Below are positions 26,182-35,274 of a DNA stretch of 64,000 bases, piece after piece; positions within the stretch are counted from its first letter, which is position 1, and each line of letters starts with the position of its first letter. Source of the DNA: Salinicola halophyticus (lineage in GTDB: Bacteria; Pseudomonadota; Gammaproteobacteria; Pseudomonadales; Halomonadaceae); NCBI RefSeq assembly GCF_003206695.1, contig NZ_PZJN01000006.1, positions 117,333-181,332 of the forward strand. Reading direction: 5' to 3'. The notes beneath the pieces were generated by a model. It had not been told where the DNA came from and ran no database searches. It saw nothing but the letters and a program-made list of their open reading frames with translations. Made by a program: the position numbers and the translations under genes.

Positions 26182-27537
26182 ATGGATGCGATCCAGAACG
26201 TACTGGCGGTCATTGTCGTACTCGGCCTGCTGATCACGTTTCATGAGTTCGGGCACTTCTGGGTGGCGCGGCGCTGTGGCGTCAAGGTGCTGCGGTTCTC
26301 GGTCGGGTTCGGCAAACCGCTGTGGTCGCGATTCGATCGCCAGGGTACGGAGTATGTCATCGCCGCGATTCCCCTCGGCGGCTACGTCAAGATGCTCGAC
26401 GAGCGGGAAGGGCCGGTCGCGCCGCAGGAGCTGGATCGCGCGTTCAATCGCAAGAGCGTCTGGGCCCGGATCGCGATCGTGGCAGCCGGGCCCATCGCCA
26501 ATCTGCTGCTGGCGCTGGTCGCCTACTGGGCGCTGTTCGTTTACGGCTCGACCACGGTGGCACCGGTCATCGGTGACGTGGCGACGGACTCGCTCGCGGC
26601 CCAGGGCGGTTTGCGCAGTGGCCAGGAGATCGTCAGCATCGACGGCCGCGAGACGCCGTCGTGGAACGAGGTCAATCTGCAGCTGATCTCGAAGATCGGT
26701 GCCGATGGCGAGCTGCAGTTCACCACGCGAGACCCTTCGGGCGGCGCGACCCGGACACACGACGTATCGGTGCACCAGTGGCTGGTGCGCCAGGATCCGC
26801 CGCAGCCGATGTCCTCGCTGGGTATCACGCCATGGCGTCCCGAGGTGCCGGCGATACTAGGCCAGGTGCTCGAGGATGGCCCGGCGAGCCGGGCCGGGCT
26901 GGAGGCGGGGGACAGGATCGTCAGCGTCGACGGCAAGCCGGTCGGCGACTGGGTCGCCTTCGTCGATGTCGTGCGCAGCCATCCCGGTGCCGATCTCTCG
27001 CTTTCGGTCGAGCGGGACGGTGCGGCTCGCAGCGTGTCGCTCACGCCGGAATCGAGGAAGGCCGAAGACGGCGAGAGCATCGGCTACGTCGGCGCAGCGT
27101 CGCAGACGGTCGAATGGCCGGAGTCCTATCGCCGCGAGATCCGCTACGGACCGGTCGCGGCGATCGGTCAGGCGCTGAGCAAGACCGGTGAAATGACCTG
27201 GCTGACCGCCGACTCGATTCGCAAGATGATCGTTGGCTGGATATCGCCCTCGAATCTGTCGGGGCCGATCACTATCGCTCGCATTGCCGGTGACTCGGCG
27301 CGTAGCGGGGTCGAGACCTTCGTCGGATTTCTGGCCTATTTGTCGATCAGTCTCGGCGTGCTCAACCTGCTGCCGATCCCGGTGCTCGACGGTGGCCACC
27401 TGGTCTATTATCTGATCGAGCTGATTCGGGGTAAGCCGGTGTCGGAAACGGCGCAAGCCATGGGGCTGCGCGTCGGGGTCGCCCTGGTGGGGTGCCTGAT
27501 GGTGATGGCGCTCTACTTTGATTTGATGCGGCTGTAG
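26182..27537 (+). CDS. rseP: Site-2 intramembrane zinc metalloprotease
   Basis: 451 residues (E. coli 450). Cleaves the anti-sigma factor RseA in the membrane after DegS, releasing sigma-E, and clears signal peptides. Zinc motif HEFGH at residues 21-25 in the first helix, two periplasmic PDZ domains (about 120-200 and 220-290), and the third ligand region NLLPIPVLDGGHL near the C terminus. The ATG at 26182 (a GTG one codon upstream is also possible) has a purine-rich GAGGGGG upstream. Precedes bamA, which has its own candidate promoter. Confidence 0.96.
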   Translation: MDAIQNVLAVIVVLGLLITFHEFGHFWVARRCGVKVLRFSVGFGKPLWSRFDRQGTEYVIAAIPLGGYVKMLDEREGPVAPQELDRAFNRKSVWARIAIVAAGPIANLLLALVAYWALFVYGSTTVAPVIGDVATDSLAAQGGLRSGQEIVSIDGRETPSWNEVNLQLISKIGADGELQFTTRDPSGGATRTHDVSVHQWLVRQDPPQPMSSLGITPWRPEVPAILGQVLEDGPASRAGLEAGDRIVSVDGKPVGDWVAFVDVVRSHPGADLSLSVERDGAARSVSLTPESRKAEDGESIGYVGAASQTVEWPESYRREIRYGPVAAIGQALSKTGEMTWLTADSIRKMIVGWISPSNLSGPITIARIAGDSARSGVETFVGFLAYLSISLGVLNLLPIPVLDGGHLVYYLIELIRGKPVSETAQAMGLRVGVALVGCLMVMALYFDLMRL

Positions 27538-27653
27538 TTATTGGGATGACGTGAGTGACAGCAGTGTAATGCGACGTTGGCGCAGCGGTTCGTCAGCGGT
27601 CGCCGCCGCAGTGGTGGCGCATGGAAAGACCCCGGGCATGGCGAGCAATGCGC

Positions 27654-27681
27654 TTGTCAGTCGTAGGGAGAAATGTATAAG
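27654..27681 (+). promoter_or_regulatory. Candidate sigma-70 promoter for bamA
   Basis: TTGTCA (27654-27659), 16-base spacer, TATAAG (27676-27681); five of six consensus matches at each box. Located in the 190-base spacer after rseP, about 47 bases before the bamA ATG. I did not find a clear sigma-E type (GGAACTT / TCTGA) promoter here. Confidence 0.55.
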
Positions 27682-27727
27682 GTGCCTGTTCGATACGCGG
27701 GCAGACCCCACAGAAGCGACTGATTGA

Positions 27728-30067
27728 ATGAAACTCAAGACCATCGGATTGGCAGGACTACTGCTGGCCAGCTCTCCCGTTGCGCTGGCAGCACCTTTTG
27801 AGATTTCGGATATTCGTGTAGAGGGGCTGCAGCGCGTCTCGGCCGCATCCGTTTTCAACGCTTTCCCCGTCAGTGCCGACCAGTCGGTAGACGATCAGCA
27901 ATTGGGCCAGGCGGCTCAGAAACTGTTCGATACCGGATTGTTCGATGACATTCGGCTCTCCCGTGACGGTGACGTGCTGATCGTCAACGTGGTCGAGCGG
28001 CCGTCCATCGCCGAGATCAACATCGACGGCAACTCCCAGATTTCCGATGACGATCTGCGCAAGGGTCTGACCGATGCCGGCCTCGCCGAGGGGCAGGTTC
28101 TGCAGCGCTCGACGCTCGAAGAGATGCAGCGCGAGCTGGAGCGTCTCTATCAGTCCCAGGGGCGTTACAGCTCGAACATCAAGACCTCCGTCGAGCAGCT
28201 CGAGCGCAACCGTGTCCGCGTCAATATCAATATCAACGAAGGTGAAGTCGCCAAGATTCGCCAGATCAACGTCGTCGGCAACGAGGCCTACGACGATGGC
28301 ACCCTGAGCGACCTGTTCCAGCTCGAGGACAAGCCCGGCTGGTTCTTCGGCTGGTTCTCCGACGACGAATACTCCCGCGAGGCGCTTTCCGGCGATCTGG
28401 AAACGCTGCGCTCCTGGTATCTCGACCGGGGCTACGTCAACTTCGCCATCACCTCGACCCAGGTGTCGATCAGCCCGGACAAGTCACGAATCTTCGTCAC
28501 CATCAACGTCGACGAGGGCAAGCGTTACAAGCTCGACAAGATCAACTTCGATGGCGATCTGAAAATCGACGAGTCGACCGCACGCTCGTTGGTGACCGCC
28601 AAGCCGGGTGAGTATTTCTCCCAGAGCAAGCTGACCGAATCCTCGGAAGCGTTGCGCCAGAAACTGGGTGCAGAGGGTTTTGCCTTCGCCGACATCAAGG
28701 CGGTGCCTACCGTCGATGACGCGGGCGATACCGTCGATATCACTTTCCGCGTCGATCCGGGTCGTCGCGCCTACGTGCGCCGGATCAACTTCGAAGGCAA
28801 TACCACGACCCAGGATGAAGTGCTGCGCCGCGAAATGGTGCAGATGGAGGGCGCGCCGGCCTCTACCGACCAGATCTCCCAGTCGCGGCAGCGGCTCGAA
28901 CGTCTCGGCTTCTTCAAGCAGGTCGATGTCGACACCCGCCCGGTCGCCGGTGAGCCCGACCAACTGGACGTGACCTACAACGTTCAGGAGCAGCCGTCGG
29001 GTTCGATCTCGGCCAGCGTCGGTTTCTCGCAGACCGCTGGTGTGATCTACGGGGCGGCGCTGTCCCAGAGCAACTTCCTGGGCACGGGCAACCGCGTCAA
29101 TATCGGCGCGCAGCGAAGCGATACGTTCACCAATATCAACTTCGGCTTCACCGACCCGTACTGGACGCTCGACGGCATCTCGCGTGGCTACAACGTCTTC
29201 TATCGCGAGACCGATTACGAAGACTCCGATATCTCGACCTACTCGACCGATTCCTACGGCGGCAACATCAACTTCGGTTATCCGATCAACGATCTGTCAC
29301 GGCTGAACTTCGGTGTCGGGCTCGAGAATCTGTCGCTCGATACCTACGACGACACGCCTTCCGAAATCGTCAAGTACACCGACGACCAGGGCGAAGACTT
29401 CTTCAACTACAAGCTGACGGCGAGCTGGACCCGCAACAACCTGAATCGCGGAATCATGCCGACGTCCGGTAGCTACCAGCGGGTCTCGCTGGAAGCGGCG
29501 CTGCCGGGGTCGGACGCGGAGTACTACAAGCTGCGCTACCGCGGTCAGAAGCTGTTCGAGCTCAACCCGGACTGGTCGCTCAAGTTCGGCAGCAATCTCG
29601 GCTATGCCGATACCCTGGGGTCCAACGATCCTTATCCGTTCTACGAGAACTTCTACTCCGGCGGTCTGGGCTCGGTGCGCGGCTACACCGGTAACACGCT
29701 GGGGCCGAAGACCACCAAGCGCGGCGATGGCGACGACGATACCCTGGGTGGCAACATCCTGGTCGAAGGATCCGCGGAGCTGATCTATCCGTTCCCGTGG
29801 ATCGAGGATCGCCGTTCGCTGCAGACCAGCATTTTCCTCGACGGGGGTAATACCTTCCTCTCCGACTGCTACGAAGTGGTGCCCGGGGATGGCCCGTCCA
29901 GCTGTAACAGCGGTGTCAGTCTCGACGACCTGCGCTACAGCGTGGGCCTGGGGCTCTCCTGGCTGACGCCGGTGGGGCCGCTGACCTTCAGCGTGGCCAA
30001 GCCGTTGAACGAGGAAGATGGCGACGATCCCCAGGTGTTCCAGTTCTCGCTGGGACAGACCTTCTAG
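27728..30067 (+). CDS. bamA: Outer membrane protein assembly factor BamA
   Basis: 779 residues. Signal peptide (about 1-21, ending LAA), five POTRA domains (about 22-425; first starts FEISDIRVEGLQRVS), then a 16-strand beta-barrel. The barrel has the conserved loop-6 motif VRGYTGNTLGP and ends in Phe (FQFSLGQTF) as outer-membrane proteins do. Catalyses folding of barrels into the outer membrane. An acidic loop (RGDGDDDTLGG) and a Cys pair near the C terminus (SDCYEVVPGDGPSSCNSG) are visible. Confidence 0.97.
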   Translation: MKLKTIGLAGLLLASSPVALAAPFEISDIRVEGLQRVSAASVFNAFPVSADQSVDDQQLGQAAQKLFDTGLFDDIRLSRDGDVLIVNVVERPSIAEINIDGNSQISDDDLRKGLTDAGLAEGQVLQRSTLEEMQRELERLYQSQGRYSSNIKTSVEQLERNRVRVNININEGEVAKIRQINVVGNEAYDDGTLSDLFQLEDKPGWFFGWFSDDEYSREALSGDLETLRSWYLDRGYVNFAITSTQVSISPDKSRIFVTINVDEGKRYKLDKINFDGDLKIDESTARSLVTAKPGEYFSQSKLTESSEALRQKLGAEGFAFADIKAVPTVDDAGDTVDITFRVDPGRRAYVRRINFEGNTTTQDEVLRREMVQMEGAPASTDQISQSRQRLERLGFFKQVDVDTRPVAGEPDQLDVTYNVQEQPSGSISASVGFSQTAGVIYGAALSQSNFLGTGNRVNIGAQRSDTFTNINFGFTDPYWTLDGISRGYNVFYRETDYEDSDISTYSTDSYGGNINFGYPINDLSRLNFGVGLENLSLDTYDDTPSEIVKYTDDQGEDFFNYKLTASWTRNNLNRGIMPTSGSYQRVSLEAALPGSDAEYYKLRYRGQKLFELNPDWSLKFGSNLGYADTLGSNDPYPFYENFYSGGLGSVRGYTGNTLGPKTTKRGDGDDDTLGGNILVEGSAELIYPFPWIEDRRSLQTSIFLDGGNTFLSDCYEVVPGDGPSSCNSGVSLDDLRYSVGLGLSWLTPVGPLTFSVAKPLNEEDGDDPQVFQFSLGQTF

Positions 30068-30077
30068 CATCAATGAA

Positions 30078-30102
30078 TCACGGCACCTCGACGGTGCCGT
30101 GA
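30078..30102 (+). terminator. Hairpin between bamA and skp
   Basis: 10-bp stem TCACGGCACC/GGTGCCGTGA with loop TCGAC, 10 bases after the bamA stop. No T-run; likely 3' stabilisation or attenuation of read-through into skp. Confidence 0.45.
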
Positions 30103-30157
30103 GTTCGATCAGACGATTTCCAGACAGTCATTCAGATTCATTCCAAGGAGATGTCGC

Positions 30158-30661
30158 ATGCGCAAGATCGCAGGAGTTCTCGGACTCGGTTTGTTGACCA
30201 TGGTCTCCGTGCCAGCCATGGCCACGGAAGTGGGCGTGCTCGACTGGCGTGAAGCCTTGATGTCATCCGATTCCGCTCAGGCGTCGATGAATCAGCTGAA
30301 GAATCGTATCGGTGCGCAGCAGCAGCAGGCGCAATCGCTGAGCCAGGAGCTGCAGAAGCTTCAACAGCGGCTGCAGAAGGACGGCGACGTGATGTCCGAA
30401 TCCGAGCGCAATTCGGTAACGCAGCAGTTGCGCGAAAAGGGCGGCAAGTTCCAGGAGCTGCGGGGCCAGATATCCCAGGCGCAGAAGCAGGCCGAACAGC
30501 AGTATCTGAAAGGCGCCAAGCCCCAGCTCGATCAGGCGATTCAACGCGTCGTCGACGAGCATGACCTGGACATGGTGATCGACCGTGATGCCGTGGTCTA
30601 TTCCGGCGATGGCCTCGATATCACCGATGAAGTGACGAAGATATTCAACTCGCTCAAATAA
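30158..30661 (+). CDS. skp: Periplasmic chaperone OmpH/Skp
   Basis: 167 residues with signal peptide (about 1-22, PAMA cleavage) and a long Gln-rich coiled-coil (about 45-130) typical of the Skp tentacles, then a beta-core (DLDMVIDRDAVVYSGDGLDITDEVTK). Holds unfolded outer-membrane proteins on the way to BamA. AAGGAG lies 7 bases before the ATG. Standard location between bamA and lpxD. Confidence 0.93.
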   Translation: MRKIAGVLGLGLLTMVSVPAMATEVGVLDWREALMSSDSAQASMNQLKNRIGAQQQQAQSLSQELQKLQQRLQKDGDVMSESERNSVTQQLREKGGKFQELRGQISQAQKQAEQQYLKGAKPQLDQAIQRVVDEHDLDMVIDRDAVVYSGDGLDITDEVTKIFNSLK

Positions 30662-30683
30662 TGGTTCAACCCGGCGCCCGTTC

Positions 30684-31724
30684 ATGAACAGAGATGCTGC
30701 TACCTCCTACACGCTCGGCGAGCTTGCCGAGCGTCTAGATGCGCGCGTGGTCGGTGACGCCAATGTGCGTGTCAGCGGGCTGTCTACGCTGACCGACGCC
30801 GGTTCGACGGACCTGGCGTTTCTCGCCAACCGGGCTTACCTCAAGTATCTGGCAGAAACGCACGCGGGCGCCGTACTGGTCCACCCCGCGCACGGCGAGA
30901 GCTGCCCCTGTCCGCGGCTGGAACTGGACAATCCTTACCTGGGTTACGCCAAGCTGTCGCGGCTGTTCGATCCGCTGGTCAATCAGCCCTCTCGCGGAGT
31001 GCACTCGACGGCGTCGATATCGCCGACAGCAACCCTCGGTGAGCGAGTCGAGATCGGCGCCTACTGTGTCATCGAAGACGGCGCCGAGATTGCCGACGAC
31101 TGCGTCGTTGGCGCCGGCTCCTTCATCGGTGCCGATACTCGCATCGGCACGGGCTCCCGACTGCATGCCAACGTCACGCTCTATCATGGCGTGTTGGTCG
31201 GCGAGCGTGCCATTCTCCACAGTGGCTGCGTCATCGGCGGCGACGGCTTCGGCTTCGCCCATGATGGCAAGCAGTGGGAGAAGATCGCGCAGCTGGGGGG
31301 TGTCATTCTGGGCGACGATGTCGAAGTTGGCAGCTGCTCCAGCATCGACCGTGGCGCCCTGGGCGATACGTTGATCGGCAATGGCGTCAAGATCGATTCT
31401 CAGGTTCAGATTGCCCATAACGTGCAGATCGGTGATCACAGTGCGTTGGCGGGTTGCGTGGGTATCGCGGGGTCCACCAAGGTCGGCCGCCACTGCCTGC
31501 TGGGCGGCGGCGTCGGGCTTTCCGGACATCTGACCCTGACCGACGGCGTGCAGGTTACCGGCATGAGCCTGGTCACGAACTCGATTCTCGAACCCGGTAT
31601 TTATTCCTCGGGGACTGGCTCGATGTCGAATAGTCAGTGGCGAAGAAACGCCGTGCGCTTCAAGCAACTCGACGAGATCGCCAAGCGTCTGACGCGTCTC
31701 GAACGCGATATTCGCGACACTTGA
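30684..31724 (+). CDS. lpxD: UDP-3-O-(3-hydroxyacyl)glucosamine N-acyltransferase
   Basis: 346 residues. Third step of lipid A synthesis. N-terminal uridine-binding domain (about 1-100; LADAGSTDLAFLANRAYLKYL region) and hexapeptide left-handed beta-helix (about 105-310). Active-site His lies in DGFGFAHDGKQWEKIAQLGG, plus the QIAHNVQIG block. C-terminal helix KQLDEIAKRLTRLERDI. Follows skp by 22 bases. Confidence 0.96.
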   Translation: MNRDAATSYTLGELAERLDARVVGDANVRVSGLSTLTDAGSTDLAFLANRAYLKYLAETHAGAVLVHPAHGESCPCPRLELDNPYLGYAKLSRLFDPLVNQPSRGVHSTASISPTATLGERVEIGAYCVIEDGAEIADDCVVGAGSFIGADTRIGTGSRLHANVTLYHGVLVGERAILHSGCVIGGDGFGFAHDGKQWEKIAQLGGVILGDDVEVGSCSSIDRGALGDTLIGNGVKIDSQVQIAHNVQIGDHSALAGCVGIAGSTKVGRHCLLGGGVGLSGHLTLTDGVQVTGMSLVTNSILEPGIYSSGTGSMSNSQWRRNAVRFKQLDEIAKRLTRLERDIRDT

Positions 31725-31772
31725 CGGCCCTGGACGCCGTTCCCGGGCAATCTCGGTCGTGTGTCCGCAAGG

Positions 31773-31801
31773 CTGGCAGTCGTCAGGTGCGCCTGTATAA
31801 T
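31773..31801 (+). promoter_or_regulatory. Internal promoter candidate between lpxD and fabZ
   Basis: CTGGCA (31773-31778), 17-base spacer, perfect TATAAT (31796-31801). Located 130 bases upstream of fabZ, suggesting an additional transcript start for fabZ-lpxA-lpxB. A small CGGG-TAA-CCCG hairpin with a following T-run (about 31813-31829) lies just downstream and could attenuate it. Confidence 0.5.
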
Positions 31802-31841
31802 GCCCGCCCACACGGGTAACCCGCTTTTTCTGCCCGGTGCC

Positions 31842-31895
31842 TGCCCTCGGTCAGAGTCCTGCCCTTGGTCACAGTCCTGTTTTTGGCCGAGGCCC
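31842..31895. repeat. 18-nt degenerate tandem repeat upstream of fabZ
   Basis: Two close copies (TGCCCTCGGTCAGAGTCC and TGCCCTTGGTCACAGTCC) and a third diverged unit, in the fabZ 5' untranslated region. Confidence 0.7.
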
Positions 31896-31930
31896 AGGGC
31901 AGGCATTTCGTTATTCTAGAGGTCGTATTG

Positions 31931-32374
31931 ATGATAATGGACATCAACCAGGTTCGTGAGTATCTACCCCATCGTTATCCGTTTTTACTGGTAGATCGCG
32001 TGATGGAAATCACGCAGGGCGAGTCGATCGTTGCACTCAAGAACGTCAGCATCAATGAGCCTTTTTTCGATGGACACTTTCCGCACCATCCGATCATGCC
32101 CGGTGTGCTGATCATCGAAGCCCTGGCCCAGGCCTGCGGTATTTTAGGCTTCAAGACCGTCAACAAGATGCCCGCCGATGGCTACGTCTACTATCTCGTC
32201 GGCAGTGATAACGTGCGTTTCAAGCGTCCGGTCATGCCGGGCGATCAGCTGCGACTCGAAGCCAATGTCATCAAGGGCAAGCGGGGCATCTGGAAGTTTG
32301 CCTGCCGTGCCACGGTCGGCGGTGAGCTCGCCTGCGAAGCCGAAATCATCTGTGCCGAGAGGAAAATCGCTTGA
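31931..32374 (+). CDS. fabZ: 3-hydroxyacyl-ACP dehydratase FabZ
   Basis: 147 residues from the ATG at 31931, seven bases after an AGAGGT site; the ATG two codons later is an alternative. Dehydrates hydroxyacyl-ACP in fatty acid elongation and competes with LpxA for hydroxymyristoyl-ACP. Active-site His and Glu are visible: [26 protein letters not shown]. Overlaps the lpxA start by 4 bases (TTGA), so the two are translationally coupled. Confidence 0.96.
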   Translation: MIMDINQVREYLPHRYPFLLVDRVMEITQGESIVALKNVSINEPFFDGHFPHHPIMPGVLIIEALAQACGILGFKTVNKMPADGYVYYLVGSDNVRFKRPVMPGDQLRLEANVIKGKRGIWKFACRATVGGELACEAEIICAERKIA

Positions 32375-33138
32375 TTCATCCCTCCGCCATCGTCGATCCC
32401 ACCGCCCGTCTGGCCGATGACGTCGAAGTCGGTCCCTTCTGCGTGATCGGCCCCGACGTCGAGATCGACACCGGCTGCGTGATCGGGCCGCACGTGGTGA
32501 TCAAGGGTCCGACGCGTCTCGGCAAGCGTAACCGGATCTTCCAGTTCGCGTCGGTCGGCGAAGACTGCCAGGACAAGAAGTACGCCGGAGAGTCGACCCG
32601 GCTCGAAATGGGCGACGACAATGTCGTGCGCGAAAGCGTGACGATCCACCGCGGCACGATTCAGGATCGCGGCGTCACCACGATCGGACACCGTAATCTG
32701 TTCATGGCCTATTCTCACGTCGGCCACGACTGTCTGATCGGCAACGACTGCATTCTCGCCAACCAGGCCACCCTGGCCGGTCACGTGACGCTGGGTGATT
32801 TCGCGATCATGGGCGGGCTTTCGGCCATTCATCAGTTCGCCCACATGGGGGAACATTCCATGGCGGGCGGCGGTTCGATCATCTCGAAGGACATTCCCGC
32901 TTTCATCATGATCAACGGCAACCCGGCCGCTGCCCATGGCCTGAATTCGACCGGGCTGAGGCGCCGGGGCTTCTCGGAGGAAGCCGTGCGTGCGCTGAGC
33001 GAGAGCTATCGACTGGTCTATCGCAAGGGGCTGACGCTCGAGCAGGCCATCAACGAAATCGAGAGTCGCTTCTCGCTCGACGAAACACGTCGCTTCGTTG
33101 ACTCGCTGAGATCCTCCAAGCGCGGTATCACGCGCTAG
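32371..33138 (+). CDS. lpxA: UDP-N-acetylglucosamine acyltransferase
   Basis: 255 residues. First step of lipid A synthesis. Hexapeptide beta-helix ([20 protein letters not shown] onward) with catalytic His in [11 protein letters not shown] and the C-terminal helical part. The start is TTG at 32371 inside the fabZ stop region, a rare initiator that would keep LpxA expression low and tied to FabZ; family N termini ([10 protein letters not shown]) support it. Confidence 0.95.
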   Translation: MIHPSAIVDPTARLADDVEVGPFCVIGPDVEIDTGCVIGPHVVIKGPTRLGKRNRIFQFASVGEDCQDKKYAGESTRLEMGDDNVVRESVTIHRGTIQDRGVTTIGHRNLFMAYSHVGHDCLIGNDCILANQATLAGHVTLGDFAIMGGLSAIHQFAHMGEHSMAGGGSIISKDIPAFIMINGNPAAAHGLNSTGLRRRGFSEEAVRALSESYRLVYRKGLTLEQAINEIESRFSLDETRRFVDSLRSSKRGITR

Positions 33139-33157
33139 ACCTCATCTGGCCGGGCCT

Positions 33158-33190
33158 GGCTATTATTGGCTACTAACGACTACTAGTCAG
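33158..33190. repeat. 10-nt degenerate repeat after lpxA
   Basis: Three consecutive 10-base units around GGCTATTATT, GGCTACTAAC and GACTACTAGT in the lpxA-lpxB spacer; low complexity, lower GC than its surroundings. Confidence 0.45.
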
Positions 33191-33254
33191 GCCTTGTCTG
33201 CGAGGTTTCGGGCCGCCGGTTATCCAATCTGACCTTTTTCACAGGAGCCGGCGT

Positions 33255-34421
33255 ATGCGCGTCTATCTGGTGGCGGGCGAGCTCTCCGGGGACATCCTCG
33301 GTGCCGGTTTGATGCAGGCACTGAAACGGCGCCACCCGCGGATCGAGTTTCGAGGCATCGGCGGACCGCGCATGCAGGCGCAGGGGCTCGAGTCGCTCTA
33401 CCCGTTGGAGACCCTGTCGGTCATGGGGTTGGTCGAGGTGCTGAAGCATCTCCCGGGACTGATCAAGATTCGCCGTCATCTCAAGCGTGACGCGCTGGCC
33501 TGGCGGCCCGATATCATGGTGGGCATCGACGCGCCGGACTTCAATCTTGGCCTCGAGCGTCAACTGCACGGTCACGGCATTCGCACCGCGCACTATGTCA
33601 GCCCGTCGGTCTGGGCCTGGCGGCAGGGCAGGGTCAAGACGATCGCCAAGGCGGTCGACGGGATGCTGACCTTCCTGCCGTTCGAAGCCGATTTCTATGC
33701 CGAGCACCGGGTGCCGGTCGCCTACGTCGGCCATCCGCTGGCCGACGAGATGCCGCTGGTCAACGATCGAGCGGCGGCCCGCGACGCGCTCGGACTTGCC
33801 CCAGAGGTGCCGACGTTGGCCGTGCTGCCGGGTTCGCGCAGCAACGAAATTCGGTTTCAGGGGGAGATGTTCCTGCGCGCGGCATCCGCGCTGCGCCAGC
33901 GTCTCGGCGCGCTGCAGGTGGCGATCCCGGCGGCATCGCCGGAACGGCACCGCGAGCTCGAGGCGTTGCTCGAACAGTTTCCGGATCTCGCTGCCGAGAC
34001 GCTGATCGTCGAGGGGCGCTCGCGTGAGGTGATGACCGCCGCCGATGCGGTGCTGCTGACCTCCGGCACCGCCGCCCTGGAGACCATGCTCTGCCATCGG
34101 CCGATGGTGGTCGCCTACCGCATGTCGCCGGCGACCTACTGGCTGGCGCAGCGGCTGGTCAAGACGCGCTGGATCTCGCTGCCCAATCTGATCGCCCAGG
34201 AGACCCTGGTGCCGGAGTTGATTCAGGAGGCAGCGACTCCCGAGTCGCTGGTCGAGACACTGCTGCCCTGGTTCGAGGACGAATCTCGACGCCTGGACCT
34301 GGAGCGTCGTTTCGCGGGCCTGCACGCCGAGCTGCAGCGCGGCGCCAGCGAGCGGGCCGCGACAGCCGTTACCTCGCTGGCCGAGCACGGGACGCTGGAC
34401 GTCCAACCCGAAAGCGTTTGA
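33255..34421 (+). CDS. lpxB: Lipid A disaccharide synthase
   Basis: 388 residues, GT19 family. Joins UDP-diacylglucosamine and lipid X. Motifs: [15 protein letters not shown] at the N terminus, [48 protein letters not shown] (nucleotide site) and [18 protein letters not shown] precedes the ATG. Separated from lpxA by 116 bases, with the tiny repeat in between. Confidence 0.96.
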   Translation: MRVYLVAGELSGDILGAGLMQALKRRHPRIEFRGIGGPRMQAQGLESLYPLETLSVMGLVEVLKHLPGLIKIRRHLKRDALAWRPDIMVGIDAPDFNLGLERQLHGHGIRTAHYVSPSVWAWRQGRVKTIAKAVDGMLTFLPFEADFYAEHRVPVAYVGHPLADEMPLVNDRAAARDALGLAPEVPTLAVLPGSRSNEIRFQGEMFLRAASALRQRLGALQVAIPAASPERHRELEALLEQFPDLAAETLIVEGRSREVMTAADAVLLTSGTAALETMLCHRPMVVAYRMSPATYWLAQRLVKTRWISLPNLIAQETLVPELIQEAATPESLVETLLPWFEDESRRLDLERRFAGLHAELQRGASERAATAVTSLAEHGTLDVQPESV

Positions 34422-34432
34422 CGAGGGAAGCC

Positions 34433-35056
34433 ATGCCATCGAAGTCTTCGACAACCGTCTGGCCGGAGATCATCATCGAGTACGATGGACACCTGATCGC
34501 CGGTGTCGACGAGGTCGGTCGAGGGCCGCTGGTGGGATCGGTGGTAGCCGCCGCCGTGATCCTGGACCCGGCCCGCCCGATCGAGGGTCTGACCGACTCC
34601 AAATGTCTGAGTGCCGCTCGCCGCGAGGCTTTCGATCTGCAGATCCGCGAGCGCTCGCTGGCGTTCGCGATTGGCGAGGCGTCTCCGCAGGAGATCGATT
34701 CGCTCAACATCTATCACGCCACGCACCTGGCGATGCGGCGGGCGATCGACGCGCTGCCGATCCCGGCCGAATATCTGCTGATCGATGGCAATCGGTTGCC
34801 CGGCCATGGCTGTCCGGGGCAGGCCGTGATCAAGGGCGATCTGCGCCATCCGGCGATCAGTGCGGCGTCGATCGTGGCCAAGGTAGCCCGCGACGCGCAG
34901 ATGATGGCGCTGGATGCGCGTCATCCGGATTATGGTTTCTGCCGCCACAAGGGCTACTCGACGCCGGAGCATCTCGATGCGCTGGCGCGGCTCGGCCCGC
35001 TGACGGAACATCGCTGCTCCTTCGCGCCGGTTCGCGAATGGCTGATGCCGGTGTAG
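34433..35056 (+). CDS. rnhB: Ribonuclease HII
   Basis: 207 residues from the ATG at 34433 with GAGGGAAG upstream; a TTG at 34418 overlapping the lpxB stop would add five codons. Removes ribonucleotides from RNA-DNA hybrids. Active site: [13 protein letters not shown] (Asp-Glu), LIDGNRLP (Asp), and the fourth Asp in [10 protein letters not shown]. Canonical neighbour of lpxB and dnaE. Confidence 0.95.
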   Translation: MPSKSSTTVWPEIIIEYDGHLIAGVDEVGRGPLVGSVVAAAVILDPARPIEGLTDSKCLSAARREAFDLQIRERSLAFAIGEASPQEIDSLNIYHATHLAMRRAIDALPIPAEYLLIDGNRLPGHGCPGQAVIKGDLRHPAISAASIVAKVARDAQMMALDARHPDYGFCRHKGYSTPEHLDALARLGPLTEHRCSFAPVREWLMPV

Positions 35057-35274
35057 CCGGCGGGCCTGTTAGAATCGAGCTGAGCGATTCGGCCGGTCGG
35101 CTCGCGCCGGCCGGTTCTGGCGGTCAGTCGCCCATTGTGGCCGGTGGGACGTTTAGGCATGCTGATCGTCTCGCATCGCCGGACGCTGTCGTCGTCTGTC
35201 ATCCGGTGCCCGCCAGCACGCCGGAATCCTGTACCCAACGTCTGAATTCATTCGCCGCCTGACTCGAGTTCGTC

